This document shows positions 1-5,410 of a stretch of 5,874 nucleotides of DNA, piece after piece. The notes under the pieces are model-generated. The model did no database searches. It saw nothing but the letters and a program-made list of their open reading frames with translations, and was not told the origin of the DNA. The position numbers and the translations under genes are program-made. Source of the DNA: a bacterium. GTDB taxonomy: Bacteria; JAUVQV01; DATDCY01. The stretch spans positions 1-5,874 of the forward strand of contig DATDCY010000275.1 in assembly GCA_036524115.1 (NCBI GenBank). Direction: 5' to 3'. Within the stretch, counting starts at the first letter, position 1. Each line of letters starts with the position of its first letter.

Positions 1-854
1 GGCGGGAGGGCGGCTCCGGACGGCGCCGCCGCGGAGGCGGCGGGCGGTCTCACGGGCAGACGCGCCGACGCCGGCTCCGCATCGGCGGGAGCCGGCCACG
101 CCTCGCGCAGCACACCGAGCGCGGCGCCCGTCCGCAGCGACCGCACGTCGATCGCCACGAGGGGACGACTTCCGGGTTCCACCGTCGTGAGGAGCAGCAG
201 GTCCGCACCGGCAGCCGCGCCCAGCTTGCGAAGGGTTTCCGCGTCGGCCGCCACCGCCTGCGGCGTCGCCCCCAGCCCCGCGAGCGAGGGGGCCCAGGCC
301 GGCTCGTCCACCAGGGTGAACCTGCCCGACTCCCCGACGCGGCCGAGCAGCGCGAGAGCGAGCGGTCCGGCCTCCACGCCCGGGGCGGAACCGGAGATCG
401 CGAGCAGCGCCCGCAGCCGCCGCGCCGACATCCGGACGCGGTCGCCGGCGGCGACGGCCGCCGAGCCGGCCGCCTCGACCTTCCCGCGGGACCAGGTGTC
501 GCGGACCTCGGTCAACCGCAGGTAGCCGAGGTCCGTCTCGAAGGTCCCCAGGACCTGCTTCGTCACGGGATGCACCATCTCGGCGCCGGGGCGATAGAGC
601 TGCAACTCCATCCCGGGGCGCATGAGATCCTTCTCGGCCAGGTCGACGAAGACCTCGCCCCCGCCGGCGGAGACAACGTACCCCTGGGCCGGCGGGAACA
701 TCGCGACGAGGCCCTGCGCCAGGGCGAGGGCCGTCCGCTGATAGGGATCGGTGACGCCCGACGGGGCGGGCGCCGCCAGGGCGCCGGGGCCGGCCGCGGC
801 GACGACGACGAGCGCCACGAGAGAACCGCTGACCATGCAGCGCAACGCACGCAT
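1..854 (-). CDS. Exported protein with FlgT-C-like module (partial, C-terminus off window)
   Basis: The frame is open from the ATG at 854 to the left edge (284 codons) without a stop, so the C-terminus is missing. Residues 1-28 form a Sec signal peptide: a basic start, a hydrophobic stretch (SLVALVVVAAAG) and an Ala-rich cleavage region near ALA/AP. Residues about 57-142 read GYVVSAGGGEVFVDL, then RPGMELQLYRPG, VLGTFETDLGYLRL and GDRVRM. This pattern resembles the C-terminal domain of FlgT and related CsgG-like envelope proteins. Residues about 148-250 contain ETLRKLGAAAGADLLLLTTV, recalling the nucleotide-free alpha/beta folds of FlgT-M/TolB-N proteins. From about 252 the chain becomes Ala/Pro-rich, probably a linker. 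The start is supported by AAGGGGG (869-863) eight bases upstream. The gene lies 28 bases after the Fis-like gene and is probably cotranscribed with it. No flagellar gene is visible, so a flagellar role is not claimed; a periplasmic or outer-membrane-associated role is inferred. Confidence 0.72.
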   Translation of the reverse strand, partial: MRALRCMVSGSLVALVVVAAAGPGALAAPAPSGVTDPYQRTALALAQGLVAMFPPAQGYVVSAGGGEVFVDLAEKDLMRPGMELQLYRPGAEMVHPVTKQVLGTFETDLGYLRLTEVRDTWSRGKVEAAGSAAVAAGDRVRMSARRLRALLAISGSAPGVEAGPLALALLGRVGESGRFTLVDEPAWAPSLAGLGATPQAVAADAETLRKLGAAAGADLLLLTTVEPGSRPLVAIDVRSLRTGAALGVLREAWPAPADAEPASARLPVRPPAASAAAPSGAALP

Positions 855-862
855 TCTTGAAT

Positions 863-869
863 CCCCCTT
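863..869 (-). promoter_or_regulatory. Shine-Dalgarno of the FlgT-like gene
   Basis: Read on the minus strand the sequence is AAGGGGG, followed by eight bases and then the ATG at 854. It is the clearest ribosome binding site in the window. It sits in the 28-base gap after the Fis-like stop codon and fixes the start at 854 rather than the internal ATG six codons later. Confidence 0.7.
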
Positions 870-882
870 GCACCGCGCAGGG

Positions 883-1164
883 CTAGCGCGGCAGCCGGAT
901 GTCGTACTGCTTGATCTTCTTGGCGAGCGTGTTGCGGTTGAGCCCGAGGAAGTCGGCGGCCTCGGTCTGGACGAAGTCCGTCTTCTCGAGCGCCGCGCGG
1001 ATCACGATCTTCTCCACCTCGGCCATCAGCCGCTCGTGGATGTCGCTGCGCCGCGTCCAGTGGCCGGTGCGCTCGACGGCGCGGATCCAGCCCGCGACGT
1101 GTTCCTCGAGCGCGTTGCCGAGACTGACGGTGCTCTTGCCGGAGCCCTGTTTCTTCGCTGTCAT
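883..1164 (-). CDS. Small Fis-family HTH DNA-binding protein
   Basis: The 93-residue protein ends in a Fis-type helix-turn-helix (Pfam HTH_8). Residues about 51-90 contain EKIVIRAALEKTDFVQTEAA, followed by DFLGLNRNTLAKKIKQYDI. The LGLNRNTLAKKIK block matches the recognition helix of E. coli Fis and of NtrC-class C-terminal domains. Length is close to E. coli Fis (98 residues), and there is no AAA+ or receiver domain, so this is a stand-alone Fis-like protein. It is probably a dimeric DNA-bending or regulatory protein. The N-terminal part (residues 1-50) is not a recognisable Fis N-terminus beyond a helical stretch. The start at 1164 has only a weak ribosome binding site (AGAGGA about 20 bases upstream). 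No other start codon lies in this frame within the next 50 or so bases upstream. It heads a unit with the exported protein downstream and may control that locus or act globally; the targets cannot be read from the sequence. Confidence 0.88.
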   Translation of the reverse strand: MTAKKQGSGKSTVSLGNALEEHVAGWIRAVERTGHWTRRSDIHERLMAEVEKIVIRAALEKTDFVQTEAADFLGLNRNTLAKKIKQYDIRLPR

Positions 1165-1199
1165 GCCGAGACGATCGCGCCGTGTCCTCTTTGGTGCGC

Positions 1200-1228
1200 A
1201 TCTGACTCCACGGGAAAGTCGTTGTCAA
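1200..1228 (-). promoter_or_regulatory. Predicted sigma70-type promoter for the Fis-like gene
   Basis: On the minus strand a perfect -35 TTGACA (1228-1223) is followed by a 17-base spacer and TCAGAT (1205-1200), which keeps the first T and last AT of the -10 consensus. Transcription would begin near 1193, giving a leader of about 30 bases before the ATG at 1164. The -35 overlaps that of the divergent zinc-ribbon promoter by five bases. Prediction only. Confidence 0.45.
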
Positions 1229-1250
1229 GTGCGGCGCGCGCGCTTATCCT
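1222..1250 (+). promoter_or_regulatory. Predicted sigma70-type promoter for the zinc-ribbon gene
   Basis: TTGTCA (1222-1227, five of six to TTGACA), a 17-base spacer and TATCCT (1245-1250, four of six to TATAAT). The ATG at 1258 begins eight bases after the -10, so the expected transcription start falls at or next to the start codon. There is no Shine-Dalgarno between them. This fits a leaderless mRNA. Confidence 0.48.
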
Positions 1251-1257
1251 CGCCGCC

Positions 1258-1656
1258 ATGGCCATGCCCACGCTCCGCCAGCACGGCGAGCCGCCCGCGT
1301 GCCCGTTCTGCGGCGCCGCGCTGCCGCGCCCGAGGAAGCGCGCGGACACGCTGTCGTTGCTGCCCGGCGGGCGCTGCGCGTGCGGCGCCACCTTCGTGGT
1401 GGATCCCACGGGGCGCAACGGCGGGGACGCGCTGCTCGAGGCGCTGGCCGACGCCTGCGGCGGCGACCGGGCGCGCAGCAACTTCCTCGTGCCGGGGCGT
1501 GACTACCAGGACTTCATCGAGAACTACGACACACAGCTGCACCGCTGGATCAAGGGCGTCCGCGGCTACCGGCGCGGCATGGCCCGGCTCTACCTCGTCA
1601 AGCTCCTCCCCGCCCCTTCAGGAGAACAGTCAGGATCGACACGGCCGCCGGCGTGA
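1258..1656 (+). CDS. Conserved zinc-ribbon protein of unknown function
   Basis: The 132-residue protein begins MAMPTLRQHGEPPACPFCG. Cys15, Cys18 (CPFC), Cys40 and Cys42 (CAC) can form a four-Cys zinc ribbon, and Cys67 is a fifth cysteine. A conserved-looking core follows: CGATFVVDPTGRNGGDALLE, ALADACGGD, then DYQDFIENYDTQLHRWIKG. From memory, similar short proteins with CPFCG, CxCGA, DxTGxN and a DY..YD block occur in Geobacter-like bacteria; I know of no assigned function. The frame is open far upstream, but the zinc ribbon and the promoter favour ATG 1258 or ATG 1264. There is no Shine-Dalgarno, and a -10 lies seven bases before ATG 1258, so leaderless translation is likely. The last 59 bases (a Ser/Pro/Gly tail) overlap the 3' end of mnmG on the other strand. 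Zinc binding is inferred; RNA, DNA or protein interaction are all possible. Confidence 0.75.
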   Translation: MAMPTLRQHGEPPACPFCGAALPRPRKRADTLSLLPGGRCACGATFVVDPTGRNGGDALLEALADACGGDRARSNFLVPGRDYQDFIENYDTQLHRWIKGVRGYRRGMARLYLVKLLPAPSGEQSGSTRPPA

Positions 1657-3499
1657 CGCCCTCGACGCGCGCGGCCTGCCCGAGGGAGGCCGGCCGCACC
1701 GCGGCGAGCTTCTCGCGCACCTCGTGCGAGAGCCCGGGGACCGAGGCGTAGTCGAATCCCGTCGGGATCCGCCGCCGCTCCTGCTCGCGAAAGCGCGCCA
1801 CCTCCGCCGCGGCGCGGCCGATGTAGCCCTCGTAGCGCGCCTGCACCGCAGCCTGGAAGACCACGTCCTCCGGAAGCTGCGGAACCTCGCCGTGCAACGC
1901 GCACAGCCCGCGCCACTCGATCCCCGGCCGGCGCAGGAGCGTCCAGAGCGTCGCGGGCTCCGCGATGGGCGCGGTGCCGAGCGCGGCGAGACCGGCGTTC
2001 ACCGCCCCGGACGGCGCGAGCCGCGCCTCGCGCAGGCGGCGGATCTCGGCCTCGATCGCGTCGCGCCGCGTGCAGAAGCGCGCCCAGGCGTCGTCGCCGA
2101 CGAGGCCCAGCTCGCGCCCGCGGGCCCGCAGGCGCAGGTCGGCGTTGTCCTCGCGCAGGAGCAGGCGCCACTCCGCGCGCGAGGTGAACATCCGGTAGGG
2201 CTCGCGCGTGCCGCGGGTGACCAGGTCGTCGACGAGGACCGCCAGGTACGCCTCCGAGCGATCCGGCAGGAACGGCGGGCGGCCCTGCACCTGGCAGGCG
2301 GCGTTGACCCCCGCCCAGATTCCCTGCGCCGCCGCCTCCTCGTAGCCCGACGAGCCATTGACCTGGCCGGCGAGGAAGAGACCGCCCACGGCCTTCGTCT
2401 CGAGCGTCGCGGCGAGCTGGGTCGGTTGCACGAAGTCGTACTCGACGGCGTAGGAGGGACGCATGATCTCCGCGTGCTCCAGGCCGGGGACGCTGCGCAC
2501 GAGCTCCTGCTGCAGCTCCAGCGGCAGGCAGGTGCCGAGCCCCTTGGCATAGACCTCCTCGGTGTCGCGCCCCTCCGGCTCGATGAGCACCTGGTGGCGC
2601 TCCTTGTGGGCGAAGCGCATGACCTTGTCCTCGAGCGAGGGGCAGTAGCGCGCGCCGACACCGGTGATCGCGCCCGCGTACAGCGGCGAGCGCGCGATGT
2701 TCCCGCGCAGCAGCCGGTGCGTGGCCGCCGTCGTCCACGTCAGGTGGCAGGGCAGCTGCGCCGGCGCGAAGGCGTCCGGGTCGGCGTCGAAGGAGAAGGG
2801 CCGGGGCCGCTCGTCCCCCCGCTGCTCCTCCATGCCCGAGAGATCGAGGCTCGCGCGGCGCAGGCGCGGCGGGGTGCCGGTCTTGAGGCGGCCGACCTCG
2901 AAGCCGAGGTCCCGGAGTTGCAGCGCCAGCTCCGTGGCGGACTCCTCCCCCGCGCGCCCCGCGCCGGTACGCCACTCGCCGATGTGCACGACGCCGTCGA
3001 GGAACGTGCCGGCCGCGAGCACGACGGCCCGCGCGCGCAGGCAAAGCCCCCCCGCCAGCTCGACGCCGGCCACGCGGACGCCCGGGCCGCCGGGCCGCCC
3101 CTCGAGCAGCAGCCGCTCGACCCGTCCCTGGCGCAGGTGCAGCCCCGGCTGCCCCTCGAGGAGGCGCTTCATCGCCAGCCGGTAGGCCTGCCGGTCGTTC
3201 TGCATGCGCGTGCCGCGCACAGCGTCGCCGCGCGAGGCGTTGAGGGTCTTCGCGTGGATGCAGGTGGCGTCCGCGAGTTTCCCCATGGCGCCGCCGAGCG
3301 CGTCGATCTCGCGCACGAGCTGTCCCTTGCCGAGGCCGCCGACGGACGGGTTGCAGGCCATGAGCGCCATGGTGTCGAGGCTCAGGTTCAGGAGCAGCGT
3401 CTCGCAGCCCATGCGGGAGGCCGCGAGCGCGGCCTCGCAGCCGGCGTGGCCGGCGCCGACGACGATGAGATCGAAGGAGCCCGCTTGACATTCCGGCAT
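1598..3499 (-). CDS. mnmG: tRNA uridine-5-carboxymethylaminomethyl modification enzyme MnmG (GidA)
   Basis: MnmG and MnmE form the cytoplasmic complex that uses FAD and methylene-tetrahydrofolate to build the cmnm5 group on U34 of certain tRNAs. The 633-residue product (E. coli: 629) is complete. The FAD-binding motif is VVGAGHAGCEAALAASRMG (residues about 13-31). ACNPSVGGLGKGQLVREIDA (48-67) carries a conserved cysteine, and RYCPSLEDKVMRF (284-296) is the first GidA signature with Cys286. AGQVNGSSGYEEAAAQG (377-393) is the second signature. The C-terminal helical tRNA/MnmE-binding domain ends GFDYASVPGLSHEVREKL and GVTPAAVSILTVLL. All key residues look intact. I chose ATG 3499 (MPECQAGSFDLIVVG) because it fits the family N-terminus and lies six bases from a -10-like TACGAT. 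A GTG at 3535 would add 12 residues and run into the divergent gene. No rsmG (gidB) follows; a convergent gene overlaps its 3' end instead. Confidence 0.97.
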   Translation of the reverse strand: MPECQAGSFDLIVVGAGHAGCEAALAASRMGCETLLLNLSLDTMALMACNPSVGGLGKGQLVREIDALGGAMGKLADATCIHAKTLNASRGDAVRGTRMQNDRQAYRLAMKRLLEGQPGLHLRQGRVERLLLEGRPGGPGVRVAGVELAGGLCLRARAVVLAAGTFLDGVVHIGEWRTGAGRAGEESATELALQLRDLGFEVGRLKTGTPPRLRRASLDLSGMEEQRGDERPRPFSFDADPDAFAPAQLPCHLTWTTAATHRLLRGNIARSPLYAGAITGVGARYCPSLEDKVMRFAHKERHQVLIEPEGRDTEEVYAKGLGTCLPLELQQELVRSVPGLEHAEIMRPSYAVEYDFVQPTQLAATLETKAVGGLFLAGQVNGSSGYEEAAAQGIWAGVNAACQVQGRPPFLPDRSEAYLAVLVDDLVTRGTREPYRMFTSRAEWRLLLREDNADLRLRARGRELGLVGDDAWARFCTRRDAIEAEIRRLREARLAPSGAVNAGLAALGTAPIAEPATLWTLLRRPGIEWRGLCALHGEVPQLPEDVVFQAAVQARYEGYIGRAAAEVARFREQERRRIPTGFDYASVPGLSHEVREKLAAVRPASLGQAARVEGVTPAAVSILTVLLKGRGGA

Positions 3500-3515
3500 G
3501 CGCGGATCGTACCAT
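3485..3515 (+). promoter_or_regulatory. Predicted promoter for the mnmL-like gene
   Basis: TTGACA (3485-3490, perfect -35) lies inside the first codons of mnmG. A 19-base spacer leads to TACCAT (3510-3515, TAnnAT). Six bases separate the -10 from ATG 3522, so the mRNA would start at or beside the start codon. No Shine-Dalgarno is present. The 19-base spacer is longer than the ideal 17, which lowers confidence. Confidence 0.42.
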
Positions 3516-3534
3516 CTGCCCATGTCCGTGCGCA
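3506..3534 (-). promoter_or_regulatory. Predicted promoter for mnmG, sharing its -10 with the divergent promoter
   Basis: On the minus strand TACGAT (3511-3506) lies exactly six bases before ATG 3499. With a 17-base spacer the -35 would be TGCGCA (3534-3529), only three of six matches, so recognition would lean on the -10. The two -10 hexamers overlap at TA (3510-3511) within ATCGTACCAT. No Shine-Dalgarno precedes ATG 3499, again suggesting a leaderless transcript. Confidence 0.4.
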
Positions 3535-4499
3535 CCGACCATCCGGCGTTCTGGGATGACCGGAAGGACTATTACGATTTCAAGTCGTATCTGCGGAACG
3601 TCTTCGGCGCGCGCGTCGCCAAGCTGCCGATCGACGCGGGCTTCACCTGCCCGAACCGCGACGGGCGCAGCGGGACGGGCGGATGCATCTACTGCGACGG
3701 GCGAGGGTCCGCGCTGCGCCGGGCGGGGCCGCTGCCGTCGGTGACGGCCCAGCTCGCGGCGATGCGCGAGCGCTACCTGCGCCACGGCGCCGAGCGTTTC
3801 ATCCCCTACTTCCAGACCTTCACCAACACCGACGCGCCGCCGGCGCGCCTGCGGGCGCTCTGGGACGAGGCGGTCGGCTTCTCGCCCGACGTCGTCGGCC
3901 TCGCAGTGGGCACGCGGCCCGACTGCGTGCCCGACGAGACGCTCGACCTGCTCGCCGGCTACCGGCGGCGGACGCGCGTGCACCTGGAGCTCGGTCTGCA
4001 GTCGGCGCACCCGGCCACCCTCGCCCGCATCGGCCGCGGCCACGCGCGCGAGCAGTTCGACGACGCCGTCCGCCGGGCCGCGGCGCGGGGCCTCGAGGTC
4101 GTCGCGCACGTGATCCTTGGTCTGCCTGGCGAGACGCCGGCGATGATGCGGGAGACCGCGCGCGCCCTGGCGACGCTGCCGATCGCGGGCGTGAAGATCC
4201 ACGCGCTGCTGGTGCTCGAGGGGACGCCGCTGGCGGACCAGTGGCGGCGCGGCGCGGTGGCCCTGCCCGATCTGCCGGCGTACGCCGGCTGGGTCGCCGA
4301 CTTCCTCGAGCTGCTGCCGCCCGCGGTGTTCGTCGAGCGCCTCACCGCGGACGGTTACCGCGACATCCTCCTGGCGCCCGACTGGAGCCGCGCCAAGCTC
4401 GCCGTGCTTCAAGCCATCGAGGCCGAGCTGGCGCGGCGCCGCTCCCGGCAGGGGGCACGCGCCGACCGGGCCGCAACCTCCCGCACGCCGCCGGTTTGA
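3522..4499 (+). CDS. mnmL: Radical SAM protein of the YtqA/YhcC family (TIGR01212), MnmL-like
   Basis: The 325-residue protein has the family's atypical iron-sulfur motif: Cys43, Cys55 and Cys58 in FTCPNRDG and GGCIYC (C-x11-C-x2-C), which bind the [4Fe-4S] cluster that cleaves S-adenosylmethionine. Other family blocks are IPYFQTFTNTDAP (94-106), VVGLAVGTRPDCV (124-136), HLELGLQSAHPATL (154-167), HVILGLPGET (196-205), VKIHALLVLEGTPLA (224-238), ERLTADG (272-278) and LLAPDW (283-288). Residues 306-325 are an unconserved-looking tail. Established: the B. subtilis member YtqA was renamed MnmL and reported to convert cmnm5(s2)U34 in tRNA to nm5(s2)U34, after which the methyltransferase MnmM makes mnm5. 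Inferred: the same role here, because the gene is divergent from mnmG. The E. coli member YhcC is in an organism that has MnmC, so function may vary within the family. ATG 3522 fits the family N-terminus; an ATG at 3498 would add eight residues. No MnmM candidate is in the window. Family call firm, symbol tentative. Confidence 0.88.
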   Translation: MSVRTDHPAFWDDRKDYYDFKSYLRNVFGARVAKLPIDAGFTCPNRDGRSGTGGCIYCDGRGSALRRAGPLPSVTAQLAAMRERYLRHGAERFIPYFQTFTNTDAPPARLRALWDEAVGFSPDVVGLAVGTRPDCVPDETLDLLAGYRRRTRVHLELGLQSAHPATLARIGRGHAREQFDDAVRRAAARGLEVVAHVILGLPGETPAMMRETARALATLPIAGVKIHALLVLEGTPLADQWRRGAVALPDLPAYAGWVADFLELLPPAVFVERLTADGYRDILLAPDWSRAKLAVLQAIEAELARRRSRQGARADRAATSRTPPV

Positions 4500-4533
4500 C
4501 GCCGCGGCGCCGCTGGTGTATCTCGGGACCGTG

Positions 4534-5253
4534 ATGACTCTCCGTCCCCTGCGCCTGGCGCCCGCGTCCGCAGTGCTGCTCCTGGCGCTCGCCGGGGCCG
4601 CCCGCGCCGGGGAGGCCGACGCGCTGATCGACCGCGTGCTCGAGGCACACGGCGGGAAGGCGGCCCTCGCGAAGGTCCGCTCCTATCGGATGGAGGGACG
4701 CATCACCTCCGTCATGCAGGGCACCGGCTCGTTCGTACGCACGTTCGCCCGGCCCGACCGCCTGCGGGTCGTCCTCGACTACCCGGGGCGGCCGGAGACG
4801 CGCATCCTCGACGGGGCCAGGGGCTGGCGCTCCGGCGGCGAAGGGCACCTTGCGCCCGAGCCGGTCGAGGGCTTCCTGCTCGGCTCGATGATCGTGCAGG
4901 CGGGCCGCGCGAATCTGCCCTGGCTGCTCGATGAGCGGCGCGCCGAGGCGAAGCTGCTGCCCCCCGAGCACGGCGGGGCGCTGCAGGGGATCGCGGTGCC
5001 GCTCGGCCCGGGCATGAAGGTGACGGCGTTCGTCGATCTGACCTCCGGGCGGATCGTCCGCTCGCAGGGCGATCTCGACGTGCCCGGGATGCAGACCGGC
5101 TTCGTGACGGAGTACTGGGACTACCGCAGCGTGGACGGGGTGCTGTTCCCGTTCCACGAGGGGAATTTCGCCTCCGGCCGCAACACGGGGGCGACGATGG
5201 TCTCGAAGATCACGGTCAATCCCCCGCTGACCGACGCCGACTTCCGTCCGTAG
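4534..5253 (+). CDS. LolA-like periplasmic protein
   Basis: The 239-residue product starts with a clear Sec signal peptide (basic MTLRPLRL, then SAVLLLALAGA, cleavage likely after ARA, residue 25). There is no lipobox cysteine, so it should be soluble in the periplasm. The mature part follows the pattern of LolA/LolB-fold proteins: a helix ADALIDRVLEAHGGKAALAK (28-47), then successive beta strands YRMEGRITS, SFVRTFARPDRLRVVLDY, ETRILDGARGWR, MKVTAFVDLTSGRIVRSQGD and YWDYRSVDGVLFPF. It ends ITVNPPLTDADFRP, typical of outer-membrane lipoprotein-sorting-like proteins. It may bind a lipid or lipoprotein, but it is not clearly LolA itself and the substrate is unknown. ATG 4534 is preceded by GGGA (4525-4528) at five bases; a GTG at 4531 would give one more residue. 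It begins 34 bases after the radical SAM gene on the same strand and is probably cotranscribed, with no evident functional link. Confidence 0.8.
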   Translation: MTLRPLRLAPASAVLLLALAGAARAGEADALIDRVLEAHGGKAALAKVRSYRMEGRITSVMQGTGSFVRTFARPDRLRVVLDYPGRPETRILDGARGWRSGGEGHLAPEPVEGFLLGSMIVQAGRANLPWLLDERRAEAKLLPPEHGGALQGIAVPLGPGMKVTAFVDLTSGRIVRSQGDLDVPGMQTGFVTEYWDYRSVDGVLFPFHEGNFASGRNTGATMVSKITVNPPLTDADFRP

Positions 5254-5309
5254 GCGTCGGCCGCTGATAAGGGGCCGTCTGCGGCGTTGCACTCCTCGCG
5301 CCTGCCTGC

Positions 5310-5327
5310 GGCGGGCACCAGCCCGCC
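5310..5327. terminator. GC-rich hairpin, possible weak terminator of the LolA-like transcript
   Basis: GGCGGGC, loop ACCA, GCCCGCC: a perfect seven-base-pair stem with a four-base loop, 56 bases past the LolA-like stop codon. No T-tract follows on either strand, so it is not a standard intrinsic terminator. It could stall polymerase, protect an mRNA 3' end, or be part of a repeat. Confidence 0.3.
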
Positions 5328-5369
5328 TCGGCATCCGCCTCGTCGCCCGCCTTGCATCTGGACCCTTCT

Positions 5370-5382
5370 CGGCAGCCTGCCG
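5370..5382. repeat. Short perfect inverted repeat
   Basis: CGGCA, GCC, TGCCG form a five-pair stem with a three-base loop. No T-tract follows. It lies in the gene-free gap ahead of the long near-palindrome and has no clear role. Confidence 0.35.
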
Positions 5383-5410
5383 ATCATGAATGCGATCAGC
5401 AAGTCGGCTT

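Larger units (their letters stand above)
5254..5410. other. Non-coding stretch with short hairpins downstream of the LolA-like gene
   Basis: This is the left third of a 442-base gene-free gap between convergent genes. I see no credible coding frame: the open frames crossing it lack ribosome binding sites and protein-like composition. It holds two short perfect hairpins (5310-5327 and 5370-5382, listed separately) and the inverted pair GCCGC/GCGGC (5260-5264 and 5281-5285). It abuts the long near-palindrome that starts at 5411 and may belong to the same repeated unit. Confidence 0.5.

Noticed and set aside
563-1228. A 221-codon minus-strand frame overlapping the Fis-like and exported-protein genes
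   Set aside because: It is frame-shifted relative to both, which have an HTH_8 domain and a signal peptide respectively; its own translation is Arg/Pro-rich low complexity.
3498-3524. Upstream ATG 3498 as the start of the radical SAM gene
   Set aside because: It would add MRGSYHLP, which does not fit the family N-terminus, and it would place the start upstream of the predicted -10. ATG 3522 is preferred.
3500-3535. GTG 3535 as the start of mnmG
   Set aside because: It would add 12 residues before the usual N-terminus and overlap the divergent gene. ATG 3499 gives a length close to known MnmG proteins.
899-3559. An 886-codon open frame on the plus strand across the mnmG region
   Set aside because: It is antisense to mnmG, which has all family motifs. 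The translation is Arg/Ala/His-rich without domain patterns, a usual shadow of a GC-rich gene.
1590-4412. A 940-codon open frame on the minus strand across mnmG and the radical SAM gene
   Set aside because: It is out of frame with mnmG and antisense to the radical SAM gene. Its composition is Arg/Gly/Ala-biased, with no recognisable motif.
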